NCBI GenBank assembly: GCA_030628305.1 | Contig: DAOVRE010000001.1 | Coordinates: 1 to 25,570, forward strand | Direction of reading: 5' to 3' | Source: Candidatus Heimdallarchaeota archaeon | GTDB lineage: Archaea > Asgardarchaeota > Heimdallarchaeia > Heimdallarchaeales > Heimdallarchaeaceae | Length of the DNA stretch: 25,570 bases | Part shown: positions 16,289 through 24,771 of the stretch, piece by piece | Position numbering within the stretch: the stretch's first letter is position 1 | Layout of the letters: each line of letters opens with the position of its first letter | Notes under the pieces: generated by a model | Database searches by the model: none | Told to the model about the DNA's origin: nothing | Seen by the model: only the letters and a program-made list of their open reading frames with translations | Program-made: the position numbers and the translations under genes

Positions 16289-16344
16289 CATTTTTGATAG
16301 ATTAAAAAGATTATGAATCAAGACCACAAAAAAGAGTTGTAATC

Positions 16345-17742
16345 TCACTTGTCAGAGTGAAAAATTAAGGACCAAGGATAGCGAACAGCTATCTCACTCA
16401 CCACCCGTTTCACTTTCTCTTGTTCAGACGTATTCTCATAAAACAATAGAAACACCTCTCCTCCTCTACTTCGTTTCATTTTTTGATAGACTGTTTTTGG
16501 AGAATTCACTAAATCATATACAATAATTAACTCTGTTTGAGGGATGTCTATATCTCTTTCTCCAATGGGTGACAGAATGAGTGCTGAGTGTTCTTTAGTG
16601 CTCTTAAAACTCTCAATTATCTCACTTTTACTTCTCGATTTACCTGTAACTTCAAAAGTTGTAATTCCTTCTCTCTTAAGAAGCTGGGAAAGAGAACTAA
16701 CTGTAGATAAAAACGAACAAAGAATAGTTATTTTCTTACGATTCTTCACTATTTTTAACACCTCTAATTCTTTACCACTTATCTTTGGTATGTCAGAGAG
16801 AAGACTCTTATCGAAACCATGGCGCATCAAATAATTTGGATAGGTACTTGCTGGCATAGAGTAAACATATTTTCTTAATAGTAAGAGTCGATTAAGTTTC
16901 TCCACCAACTCAGTTTCAATTGACACAAGTGAAATATTTTGAAAGAAATTTTGCTTTAATCGCGGTAACTCGGTTGGAGATGTTTCACTTACGATTTGCA
17001 GTATTTCTTCTCGCAAATCTTTAATCTGTTTCGTAATCATTTGAATTATCTGGGCAGTTTTTTCATCTTTAACAGGATGAATGTGAACTTCTGTTTCTTT
17101 GATATATTCCTTGAGATCTGTCCCAATAAAATCATTAATTGTTATAATGGAACTTTCAGGAATAAATTCCATTAGAGTACTTAACTCGTTTCGTAATTTA
17201 AGCTGATCCTCATCTAATACAAAATGATCATCTCTAAGAGTGCCACTCATACCTACGAATCTTGTATTATCTAGTTGTGCCAGTATTCTATTCCATGGGA
17301 CACATAAAACTCTCTTTAGAGAAACGCGTCGGATTATTTGGTCCACTTCATTAATAATTGCGATATCGATATTTTCAGCTAACTCTGGAAATTTTTTTAG
17401 TGTATTAGAAAAAACAATTGGAAGAGATAAGATTACACTGTTTTTTTCAATTATATGTTTTCTATAACTTGCACTTAAACCACTCTTAACAACACCCAGA
17501 TTTTTTATCCCACCATACTCTTTTTCCAAATAGTGGGCTGTTTCTTCAAGCGAAGTGTGTGTTTGCAGAAAAACCACAACTTTTTTGTCCTTAAACGCTT
17601 CCGTTACTAGTCGATACATTAGAACGCGCTTACCCATACCGCAGTCTAATTCTAGAATAACACTTTTTCTCGAATCTACCAATTCTTCAATTCGTTGAAT
17701 GATAAAATTTTGATACTCACGAGATTCGATGGACAAGACCAA
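16345..17742 (-). CDS. Hef/FANCM-like SF2 helicase homologue with degenerate motifs
   Basis: 465 residues with two RecA-like halves and a helical insert (about 215-320), as in archaeal Hef and FANCM/Mph1. Motif V is well kept (GERDIDIPQTELIIVYD, 394-410). The catalytic motifs are altered: Walker A is LDCGMGKR (32-39) with Arg instead of Thr/Ser after Lys, the DEAH box is NEVD (131-134), motif III is SGT (166-168), and the arginine-finger motif VI reads QKMKRSRGG (420-428) instead of QRxGRTGR. No C-terminal nuclease domain. Likely weak or no ATPase activity, perhaps a structural or DNA-binding role. The start is TTG at 17742 or at 17736; a TATA box (17764-17773) lies about 27 bases upstream. 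It is upstream of rpoB on the same strand. Confidence 0.7.
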   Translation of the reverse strand: MVLSIESREYQNFIIQRIEELVDSRKSVILELDCGMGKRVLMYRLVTEAFKDKKVVVFLQTHTSLEETAHYLEKEYGGIKNLGVVKSGLSASYRKHIIEKNSVILSLPIVFSNTLKKFPELAENIDIAIINEVDQIIRRVSLKRVLCVPWNRILAQLDNTRFVGMSGTLRDDHFVLDEDQLKLRNELSTLMEFIPESSIITINDFIGTDLKEYIKETEVHIHPVKDEKTAQIIQMITKQIKDLREEILQIVSETSPTELPRLKQNFFQNISLVSIETELVEKLNRLLLLRKYVYSMPASTYPNYLMRHGFDKSLLSDIPKISGKELEVLKIVKNRKKITILCSFLSTVSSLSQLLKREGITTFEVTGKSRSKSEIIESFKSTKEHSALILSPIGERDIDIPQTELIIVYDLVNSPKTVYQKMKRSRGGEVFLLFYENTSEQEKVKRVVSEIAVRYPWSLIFHSDK

Positions 17743-17763
17743 TCACTTTGATATATGGATATT

Positions 17764-17773
17764 CGTATATAAA
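17764..17773 (-). promoter_or_regulatory. TATA box for the helicase-like gene
   Basis: On the minus strand this reads TTTATATACG. Its centre is about 27 bases before the TTG at 17742, the archaeal TATA-to-start distance expected for a transcript with little or no leader. Confidence 0.5.
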
Positions 17774-17801
17774 GAGATAAATTAACAATTAAACAATCAT
17801 A

Positions 17802-18632
17802 TTATATCTTATCTGAAATGCTTTCTTGAACCGATTTAAGTAAGTTGAATGACTGATCTGATTTTTCGTGAAGGTTGAATCCTATCGAGGTTATGCTAAT
17901 GCTTTTCATGGTTTGCACTGCCCATGTATCAGTGTTTTCAGGAAAAGATTTCTTTTGTTCTCCCCACAACCATAAATATGGGAGTTTTCGCGGATCTTTC
18001 TTCTCTACCATGTAGTTGTTGTATTTGTAAAAAGCAGGTTTTGTAATATATACCTTTGTTTCTTCTGTAATCTCCGTAGGGTAATTTACATTTAGAAAAG
18101 CCAAACCTTGTGGCCATTCCATATCCAAGGTGTGCTCAACAATCATACGAGATATTTCTGCCATTCTATCGAAATTGATTCCTTTTTGTTCAATAAGTTG
18201 TGCATCATCTGCTAAATCTGCTGAAAAAGCTATAGCTGGAACATTATTGAAAGCTGCTTCAAATGCTGCAGCGCAAGTACCACTTGTTAAAATTGAATGA
18301 ATTGAAGAATTATCTCCATAATTAATTCCACTTACAACCATGTTAGGTTTCTTTTTCAAGACATGAATACCAACAAGAACATTATCAGCTGGTGCTCCAG
18401 TTGTACTGTAACCTATTGAACCATCTTCATAATCTATTTGTGAGAAACGTATGGGTTTATGAAATGTAAGAGCCTTTGATACGGCTGAACTAGCTTCAGC
18501 AGGCGCAAAGCACACTACTTTAGCTATTTTTGCAAGCTCTTCTCGAATGGTATTTAGGCCAATGGATTTAATTCCATCATCATTTGTCAATAGAATAAGT
18601 TTATCTTTCACAAAGACATAATAAACACCCAT
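17802..18632 (-). CDS. surE: SurE 5'/3'-nucleotidase
   Basis: Metal-dependent nucleoside monophosphate phosphatase, cytosolic. 276 residues, typical. The metal-binding NDDG is at 17-20, the PAEASSAVSKALT segment at 44-56 supplies the conserved Ser, SGINYGDN (101-108) the conserved Asn, and SGTCAAAFEA (117-126) stands for the usual SGTVAAAMEG. A nine-residue stretch precedes KLILLTNDDG, so an internal GTG at 18611 could be the true start; the ATG at 18632 is kept because it is the first canonical codon. It is upstream of the helicase-like gene on the same strand with a promoter between them, and divergent from ppdK. Confidence 0.94.
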   Translation of the reverse strand: MGVYYVFVKDKLILLTNDDGIKSIGLNTIREELAKIAKVVCFAPAEASSAVSKALTFHKPIRFSQIDYEDGSIGYSTTGAPADNVLVGIHVLKKKPNMVVSGINYGDNSSIHSILTSGTCAAAFEAAFNNVPAIAFSADLADDAQLIEQKGINFDRMAEISRMIVEHTLDMEWPQGLAFLNVNYPTEITEETKVYITKPAFYKYNNYMVEKKDPRKLPYLWLWGEQKKSFPENTDTWAVQTMKSISITSIGFNLHEKSDQSFNLLKSVQESISDKI

Positions 18633-18743
18633 TTGTTAAGTTTTATCTTTGAAAATGAATTATAGTTCAAACATAACGTTAAAAAAAACAAATTGTGATG
18701 TTCTTTTAGAATAAATAATTATTCACATAAAGGTGCTTTTACG

Positions 18744-21449
18744 ATGACTGAAAAATATGTCTATAAATTCTTTAGTAAAGATATAAGTGAAGGAAAAGCG
18801 GAAATGAAACCATTGCTAGGTGGAAAAGGAGCAAATTTGGCTGAAATGACAAATTTGGGGTTGCCTGTACCACCAGGTTACGTAGTGACAACTCAAGCTT
18901 GTCTTCATTTTCTAGCGAATAACAATTCCTATCCTGAAGGGTTGGAAGAACAGATAGAACTGGCACAACAAGGACTAGAAAATTCTGCAGGGAAAAAATT
19001 AGGAGATGAAAATGATCCCCTTTTAGTTTCTGTAAGGAGTGGATCTGTTGTTTCCATGCCTGGAATGATGGACACAGTATTGAACCTTGGTTTAACTGAT
19101 AGTTCCGTTGAAGGATTGGCAAAGGTTTCTGAAGACCCAAGATTTGCCTATGATTCATACCGTCGTTTTATCTACATGTATGCTGATGTGGTAAAAGGTG
19201 TCAGCAAAACATTTTTTGAGAAAGAATTGGAAAAACTCAAGGTAGAACTCAGGGTAGATGCTGATACAGAAATACCTGCTGAAGAACTCAAAAAACTTGT
19301 CCAAAAATACAAAGCAATCTATAAAGAACATTTGGGCGAAGACTTTCCACAAGATCCACGTGTTCAACTGTTGGATGCAGTTAAGGCTGTTTTTAAAAGC
19401 TGGAACAATAAACGTGCTATTGATTATAGAAACCATCAAGGTATTTCACATGATTTAGGAACTGCCGTCAACATTATGATAATGGTTTATGGTAACCTAG
19501 GTGATACATCTGCAACCGGTGTAGCATTCTCAAGAAACCCATCAGATGGAAGTAAGGGAATTTACGGAGAATATCTTATTAATGCACAAGGAGAAGATGT
19601 TGTTGCTGGAATTAGAACCCCATTACCAATTGTAAATCTTAAGGACGATATGTCTACCCTCTATGATGAATTACTAGAGATCTCTGAAAGTTTAGAGACC
19701 AGATATCGAGACATGCAAGACATGGAATTTACAATTCAACAAGGAAAACTCTACATGCTTCAAACAAGAAGTGGTAAGAGAACTGGAATCGCTGCAAGCC
19801 AAATTGCCTATGACTTAGTTAATGAAGGCGTTATTACTAAGGAAGAAGCTATCATGAGAATCACTCCAAGTGATGTTGAAAATGCCTTATTCCCATCCAT
19901 TGATTGGCAACAAATAAACACTAATGCTCCTATAAAACAAATTAAACATGAATTAAGTGATAAACTCCTTGGTTCAGGTTTAGCTGCTGGAGCTGCTGCT
20001 GCAACTGGTCTTGCTATTTTTGATGCCGATAGGGCTGAAGAAGCAGCAAAGCAAAATAAAGAAGTAATTCTAGTAAGGGTTGAAACAACACCAGAAGATT
20101 TTCATGGAATGGCAGCCAGTAATGGTATTCTTACAATGAAAGGTGGTCTAACAAGTCATGCTGCGATTGTTGCAAGGCAGATTGGTAAAGCTTGTATTGT
20201 TGGAAGTGAAAATGGTGGTATTTCTATTGATGTTGAGAAAAATGAACTTTATGCAAAAGGTATGACCATTAAAGAAGGAGATTGGATTACTATCGACGGT
20301 GAAGATGGTTCAATCTATTCAGATAAACTACCCACTAGACCAGCTAACTTAACCGATTCAATGAATGCAATTTTAGATTGGTGTGATGAAATCGCTAAAA
20401 TTGGTGTGAAAGCTAATGCTGATAAACCTGATCAATTTGTAAAAGCTTTAGAGTTTGGTGCTAAAGGTATAGGATTATGTAGAACAGAACACATGTTCTT
20501 TGATAACCTTGATTTAGTCAGAGGCATGATTTTAGCCAAAAATGACGAAGAAAGAAAACACTATGTTGATCAATTAGAGCCTGTTCAAGAAGAGGATTTT
20601 AGAGGTATATTTGATGTTTCAAAAGGCTATCCTGTCATTATACGTTTGATTGATCCTCCTCTACATGAATTTTTACCAAGTGAAGAAGAATTAATGACTG
20701 AGATTTTTGAAGCAAAACTAGCAGGCAAGAAGGATGAGGATTTTAAGGAAACAGCTGATATGCTAGAAGTTGTAAGAGAAATGAAAGAACAAAATCCTAT
20801 GCTTGGTCTGAGAGGTTGCAGGCTTGGAATTACTATGCCAATTGTTACAGAAATGCAAGCTCGTGCAATATTCAAAGCAGCTGCTAAAGTTATCAAAAGT
20901 GGTAAAGAAGTACTTCCTGAAGTAATGGTTCCTCTTGTAGGGTTCCAAAAAGAATTCAAACACCAAAGAATAATTATTGATCGAGTTGCCAAGGAAGTGA
21001 TGCAAGAAGAGGGAATCGAATTTGAATATCTTGTTGGAACTATGATTGAAGTACCAAGAGCAGCTTTAACAAGCAGTGAAATTGCAGGTGGAGAAAAAGG
21101 TGCTCAATTCTTTAGCTTTGGAACAAATGATCTTCATCAGATGGCATTAGGTTTTAGTAGAGACGATGCAGGTACATTTATCACTAAATACCTGGAACAA
21201 GGAATACTCAAAGATGATCCTTTTGTTTCAATTGAAGAAGCAGGTGTCGGACGATTAATGAAGATATGTGTAGAAGATGGAAAAGCTACAAACCCTAATA
21301 TCGAACTAGGTATTTGTGGTGAACAGGGCGGGGATCCTCAGTCTATAGATTTCTGTTACAGAATTGGTTTAGATTACGTATCTTGTAGTCCATTTAGAGT
21401 ACCAATAGCTAGGTTAGCTGCCGCTCGCGCTACTTTAAGCAACAAATAA
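18744..21449 (+). CDS. ppdK: Pyruvate, phosphate dikinase
   Basis: Reversibly converts pyruvate, ATP and phosphate to PEP, AMP and PPi, linking glycolysis and gluconeogenesis. 901 residues, close to well-studied bacterial enzymes. The N-terminal ATP-grasp domain begins with GGKGANLAEM and contains SVRSGSVVSMPGMMDTVLNL-type sequence; the phosphohistidine swivel domain has GGLTSHAAIVAR with catalytic His472; the C-terminal TIM barrel has GLCRTEHMF, GLRGCRLGI, FSFGTNDL and the catalytic Cys858 in LGICGEQGGD. All three catalytic landmarks are intact. An AGGTG site precedes the ATG by about ten bases. The gene stands alone with its own promoter region and a T-rich end. Confidence 0.98.
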   Translation: MTEKYVYKFFSKDISEGKAEMKPLLGGKGANLAEMTNLGLPVPPGYVVTTQACLHFLANNNSYPEGLEEQIELAQQGLENSAGKKLGDENDPLLVSVRSGSVVSMPGMMDTVLNLGLTDSSVEGLAKVSEDPRFAYDSYRRFIYMYADVVKGVSKTFFEKELEKLKVELRVDADTEIPAEELKKLVQKYKAIYKEHLGEDFPQDPRVQLLDAVKAVFKSWNNKRAIDYRNHQGISHDLGTAVNIMIMVYGNLGDTSATGVAFSRNPSDGSKGIYGEYLINAQGEDVVAGIRTPLPIVNLKDDMSTLYDELLEISESLETRYRDMQDMEFTIQQGKLYMLQTRSGKRTGIAASQIAYDLVNEGVITKEEAIMRITPSDVENALFPSIDWQQINTNAPIKQIKHELSDKLLGSGLAAGAAAATGLAIFDADRAEEAAKQNKEVILVRVETTPEDFHGMAASNGILTMKGGLTSHAAIVARQIGKACIVGSENGGISIDVEKNELYAKGMTIKEGDWITIDGEDGSIYSDKLPTRPANLTDSMNAILDWCDEIAKIGVKANADKPDQFVKALEFGAKGIGLCRTEHMFFDNLDLVRGMILAKNDEERKHYVDQLEPVQEEDFRGIFDVSKGYPVIIRLIDPPLHEFLPSEEELMTEIFEAKLAGKKDEDFKETADMLEVVREMKEQNPMLGLRGCRLGITMPIVTEMQARAIFKAAAKVIKSGKEVLPEVMVPLVGFQKEFKHQRIIIDRVAKEVMQEEGIEFEYLVGTMIEVPRAALTSSEIAGGEKGAQFFSFGTNDLHQMALGFSRDDAGTFITKYLEQGILKDDPFVSIEEAGVGRLMKICVEDGKATNPNIELGICGEQGGDPQSIDFCYRIGLDYVSCSPFRVPIARLAAARATLSNK

Positions 21450-21477
21450 AATTTCTCTCTCTCTTTTTTCTTTTCTT
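21450..21477. terminator. Pyrimidine-rich terminator between convergent genes
   Basis: The 28-base gap between the ppdK stop and the end of the convergent winged-helix gene is almost all C/T on the plus strand, with T-runs TTTTTT and TTTT. This suits termination of ppdK. Confidence 0.5.
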
Positions 21478-22428
21478 TCACAATGATATTATTCTATCAA
21501 TACTATCTAAAAAGAAACTTATGTCTTCTATGAATTCAAAGAGAAGCCTAACGAGTTCAGATTTTAATGAGGTTTTATGAAGTGTTATTAGTTCATCAAG
21601 CATCTGAATATTTGTTTTAGTATTTGCGAATTCAGTATAGACTCCGATTATATCTCTTTCTTGAACTGAACTAAGAAGATTTTCAAGGATGTCAAGAATG
21701 AAATACATCTTGTTGTTGATATCTCCTGATTCACTATAGTTGTCTAACATTATCTGAGTTGAGACTTCTTGAGCCTTTGTTGCGATGTCTTCATAGGCTA
21801 TATCCAACATGTCGATTACAATCTCATCTATATTCATCTCATCTGCTCTCTGCTCCACTGGCACTGTTGAAACTTCCATTCTACATGTTGTATCTTTGAT
21901 TTCTTCATCTAACCATTTAGCAAAGGAGGGTGTGATTATCGGTTTACAATCTAGAAGAGTGTCAGCAGACGTGAACTCCTCTTGTTTTGGCTTAGGGTGA
22001 AAAAACTGTTCTTTTATCTGTGAATGAGCAGTGTATTCAGGATAATTATCGTAAACATACTCCACCAACTGCCGTAGACTATAATTCTGAAAATCATAAC
22101 AAAGGTCTTGGATAACTTGATCATAAATGTCCCCAAAATCATTTTCTAATAAATACTGTTCTCCATGATCTGTTATTTGGTAGCGATGAAGAATTTCACC
22201 ACCGGCTTTCTCAACTTCTTCATGTTCAATGTAACCATAATCATCTAAATGATGAATGTCCTCTTGGATAACTTGACAATATGGTCCAAATTTGAAAGGA
22301 ATGAAATCATAACCCGTATTGATGTGATAATTCTTCTCCAAAAGAAACAAGAGTTTTTGAAACTGTACTCTACCATTAACGTATCCCATGTGTTTTAGAA
22401 GTAATAACAACGTTGCGTAACGGGACAT
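21478..22428 (-). CDS. Panacea/YwgA-like winged-helix protein with long helical C-terminus
   Basis: 316 residues. The N-terminal 100 residues resemble the SocA/Panacea and YwgA-type winged-helix domain: VQFQKLLFLLEKNY (22-35) followed by YDFIPFKFGPYC (40-51), a GYIEHEE turn and a YQITDHGEQYL wing. The rest has no family I recognise; it is acidic, mostly helical, and includes a 100-residue region likely to form a helical bundle. Panacea domains are found in antitoxins, but no toxin gene is adjacent. The gene is divergent from the EamA transporter with 54 bases between starts, so it could regulate itself and that gene. No membrane segment. Confidence 0.55.
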   Translation of the reverse strand: MSRYATLLLLLKHMGYVNGRVQFQKLLFLLEKNYHINTGYDFIPFKFGPYCQVIQEDIHHLDDYGYIEHEEVEKAGGEILHRYQITDHGEQYLLENDFGDIYDQVIQDLCYDFQNYSLRQLVEYVYDNYPEYTAHSQIKEQFFHPKPKQEEFTSADTLLDCKPIITPSFAKWLDEEIKDTTCRMEVSTVPVEQRADEMNIDEIVIDMLDIAYEDIATKAQEVSTQIMLDNYSESGDINNKMYFILDILENLLSSVQERDIIGVYTEFANTKTNIQMLDELITLHKTSLKSELVRLLFEFIEDISFFLDSIDRIISL

Positions 22429-22449
22429 CTCATTATAATAAAACAGAGA

Positions 22450-22461
22450 TTAATATATAAA
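22450..22461 (+). promoter_or_regulatory. TATA box for the EamA transporter
   Basis: TTAATATATAAA is centred about 27 bases before the ATG at 22483, so the mRNA probably starts at or next to the start codon (leaderless). It lies in the 54-base divergent gap shared with the winged-helix gene. Confidence 0.65.
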
Positions 22462-22482
22462 CTCATAGAAATATTAGGGACT

Positions 22483-23475
22483 ATGGAGAGTAAAACCCCT
22501 GTTTCAGGCAGTTTACTAGTTTCCATAGCTGCTTTATTATGGGGTACTAGTTTTGTTGTAATTGAGTGGGGGTTTGAAAACAGTTCAATTGATCCTCTGC
22601 TTTTTGTTTTCCTTAGGTTTGCTATAGCCACAATCTTGTTCTTGCCAATTGCTCTGTATAAACTTAAAGGAATCAGAGAAATGCTTCTTTCTAAACCGAT
22701 AATCCTTATCGGACTATTCAACGCTTTTGCATTTTTATTTCAATTTCTAGGACAACAGTACACAACCGCAGGTAAAGCATCTCTATTTGTGAACTTTTAT
22801 GCGATTATTGTTCCATTGATAGCTCCTTTAATATTGCCAGAGAAGTATAGCTGGAGAGTAATTGTAAGTACAGTATTGGGTTTTGGAGGAGCTTTTCTGG
22901 TAACAACAAACCTAGACTTTGTTTCATTACAGGAAGGATCTTCGCTTCTTGGAGATTTATTGACCTTATGTTCAGGAGGTGCTTGGACACTGTATATACT
23001 TGCATCAAAAAAATATTTCGAGAAAGAGAAGAAAGCTTCAGGTCTTGATGTGTTTTTTGGCACTCTCATTTGGACAGCTGTTTTTCTCCTGCTGGGGCTA
23101 CCCTTTGTTTTTATTAATAACCAATGGAGCACTATTGTTTCGCAATTTTCTTGGCAAGCTATAGTTTCCATTTTCTATCTCGCTATAGTATGTACAATTG
23201 GAGCTTTTGCAATATACATGATTGGGTTGAAAAAAACAGACGCAGGAGAGAGTGTTATATTCATGTTTATTGAGGTCATTGTTGCCTTCATGTTGGGTTG
23301 GCTACTCCTTGAAACGATACCACAAACCTGGGAAACTGTTGGGGCCATATTAATAATTTTAGCAATCATAGTTATTTCATTAAAAATAAAAATTGTTAAG
23401 AGGAAAACAAAAGGTTCTGCAGATCTTAAATCGAAACTTGAAACTAGAAAAGATTCAGAAAATAACTCAACATAA
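22483..23475 (+). CDS. EamA-family (DMT superfamily) transporter
   Basis: 330-residue membrane protein with the two EamA repeats and about ten hydrophobic segments. Repeat 1 opens with ALLWGTSFVVIEWG and repeat 2 with LTLCSGGAWTLYILASKKY; the end of repeat 2 has GESVIFMFIEVIVAFMLGWL followed by a last membrane segment. The tail of about 30 residues is charged and lysine-rich, as for a cytoplasmic C-terminus. Such carriers export amino acids or other metabolites; the substrate cannot be told. It is divergent from the winged-helix gene and 155 bases ahead of the PAP2 gene, which has its own TATA box. Confidence 0.9.
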   Translation: MESKTPVSGSLLVSIAALLWGTSFVVIEWGFENSSIDPLLFVFLRFAIATILFLPIALYKLKGIREMLLSKPIILIGLFNAFAFLFQFLGQQYTTAGKASLFVNFYAIIVPLIAPLILPEKYSWRVIVSTVLGFGGAFLVTTNLDFVSLQEGSSLLGDLLTLCSGGAWTLYILASKKYFEKEKKASGLDVFFGTLIWTAVFLLLGLPFVFINNQWSTIVSQFSWQAIVSIFYLAIVCTIGAFAIYMIGLKKTDAGESVIFMFIEVIVAFMLGWLLLETIPQTWETVGAILIILAIIVISLKIKIVKRKTKGSADLKSKLETRKDSENNST

Positions 23476-23597
23476 TCTTGTTTGTGCCAAATTGTTACTA
23501 TATGCCCTTGTTGAGGCTCTATTCAAATATTCAGTCTGTAAAAAATACCTGGGTAATACGCAAAACATACGCGTTCAAAACGGCCAAATTCAAAAGA

Positions 23598-23606
23598 TTT
23601 TATAAG
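23598..23606 (+). promoter_or_regulatory. TATA box for the PAP2 gene
   Basis: TTTTATAAG is centred about 29 bases before the ATG at 23631. This supports 23631 as the start over the in-frame ATG at 23478, because the latter would place the promoter inside the coding region. Confidence 0.55.
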
Positions 23607-23630
23607 AAACTCTATTCTCAGTTATTTATT

Positions 23631-24647
23631 ATGGAAAAGAAAAACATTATTGCTACAATTATGACAGCTATTGGGATAGCACTCATAACAAGCGCATTAA
23701 TTATAGTTTATGCATCCTATCCTCCAAGGGGGAATACAATAGATAAAACAATAACTGATTACTTCTATGACAATAGAAGTGATGCCCTTGAGCTCATAAT
23801 GTATATTATTACGTGGCTAGGGGAACTCTTAGTATACATTGGTATGTTACTCCTCCTTTACTATCTCTGGGATAAGAAGAAAACCTACAGAATAATGTCA
23901 CTATTAATTACATCTTCAGTTGTTAACACTTCATTTAAAGCAATCTTTAGATTAGAAAGACCGCCTGAATATCAGCATTACGAACCCATAAAAGAGATAT
24001 CTTCTGGATTACCGAGTGGTCACGCTCAGAATAGTACTACCTTATGGGGTATGCTTGGAATATTTCTAAAGAAGGTGATGATCGTTTTCTCAATTCTATT
24101 GCCCTTGCTAATAGGTTTCTCGAGAATATATTTAGGCGTGCATTGGTTTACTGATGTGATAATGGGATATGGTATAGCGTTAATTATACTAGCATTGTAC
24201 ATCTTCATTGGTGAGTACATTGCGAATTTCCTCAATGAAAAGTCAACGATAATTAAAATCTTAGTGACCATTGGAGTATGTGCTATTTTTGCTATTCTTG
24301 TAATTTTCTTACTTCATAACCGAGTTAACAATGACGCAGAGCTAATTTCCGGTGGCTTAAAACTTATTGTGATGCTTGCTACACTTTCTATTTCCTATTC
24401 AGTTGAAGGTTCGCTAATTAATTTTAGTAATGAAATTGATAAATGGTGGAAATACGTTGTCAGGATTTTGATTGGTGCTGCAACTTTTGGGATTTTCTAT
24501 TTTGGGGTGTCAATGCTATTTGATATTGCTATTAATGCTGTAGCTTGGGTAGGCATAGAATTAACACTAGACCTAATTAGATATGCCATGCTTGGTCCCG
24601 CCTTCCTTCTACTTGCTCCTTGGATAATGATGAAGTTAAAAGTTTAA
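23631..24647 (+). CDS. PAP2-family membrane phosphatase with extra C-terminal membrane region
   Basis: Integral membrane acid phosphatase/phosphotransferase of the PAP2 family, which act on lipid phosphates or polyprenyl pyrophosphates. 338 residues from the ATG at 23631. The three catalytic motifs are intact: KAIFRLERP (103-111), PSGH (128-131) and SRIYLGVHWFTD (164-175, with His171). After this core come about 160 residues with several further hydrophobic segments, longer than the simple six-helix PAP2 enzyme. An open frame extends upstream to 23478 but that part is basic, non-membrane and contains the TATA box. The substrate is unknown; recycling of a dolichyl/polyprenyl phosphate is a plausible role. 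Confidence 0.88.
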   Translation: MEKKNIIATIMTAIGIALITSALIIVYASYPPRGNTIDKTITDYFYDNRSDALELIMYIITWLGELLVYIGMLLLLYYLWDKKKTYRIMSLLITSSVVNTSFKAIFRLERPPEYQHYEPIKEISSGLPSGHAQNSTTLWGMLGIFLKKVMIVFSILLPLLIGFSRIYLGVHWFTDVIMGYGIALIILALYIFIGEYIANFLNEKSTIIKILVTIGVCAIFAILVIFLLHNRVNNDAELISGGLKLIVMLATLSISYSVEGSLINFSNEIDKWWKYVVRILIGAATFGIFYFGVSMLFDIAINAVAWVGIELTLDLIRYAMLGPAFLLLAPWIMMKLKV

Positions 24648-24660
24648 AACAGCTTCATAT

Positions 24661-24684
24661 CTTTTTTTCTTTTTTTTATTTTTA
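24661..24684 (+). terminator. T-stretch terminator after the PAP2 gene
   Basis: CTTTTTTTCTTTTTTTTATTTTTA starts 14 bases after the stop codon. Runs of seven and eight Ts fit archaeal intrinsic termination. Confidence 0.6.
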
Positions 24685-24723
24685 TGAATGCAAGAAAGCT
24701 TATTATTGTCTTTCAACATTAGA

Positions 24724-24732
24724 TTTTTAAAG
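24724..24732 (+). promoter_or_regulatory. TATA-like box for uS7, inside a small palindrome
   Basis: TTTTTAAAG, about 44 bases before the uS7 ATG, would leave a leader of about 15-20 bases that includes the GAGGAT site. It lies within the inverted repeat AGATTT (24721-24726) / AAATCT (24734-24739). Confidence 0.4.
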
Positions 24733-24771
24733 TAAATCTGACTGGTCAATTTAGTTGAAAGAGGATTCAAA

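Noticed and set aside
16240..16344. A hidden rpoH gene just upstream of rpoB, as in other archaea.
   Set aside because: The 105-base gap is too short for rpoH (about 75-85 codons) and shows no open frame resembling it.
20627..21005. Antisense open frames within ppdK.
   Set aside because: Shadow frames of the dikinase coding sequence with no recognisable protein.
21478..22428. A toxin-antitoxin module based on the Panacea-like domain.
   Set aside because: No toxin gene is adjacent; neighbours are ppdK and an EamA transporter.
23478..23630. 51-codon upstream extension of the PAP2 protein.
   Set aside because: The sequence is basic and non-membrane, holds a TATA box, and a good start lies at 23631.
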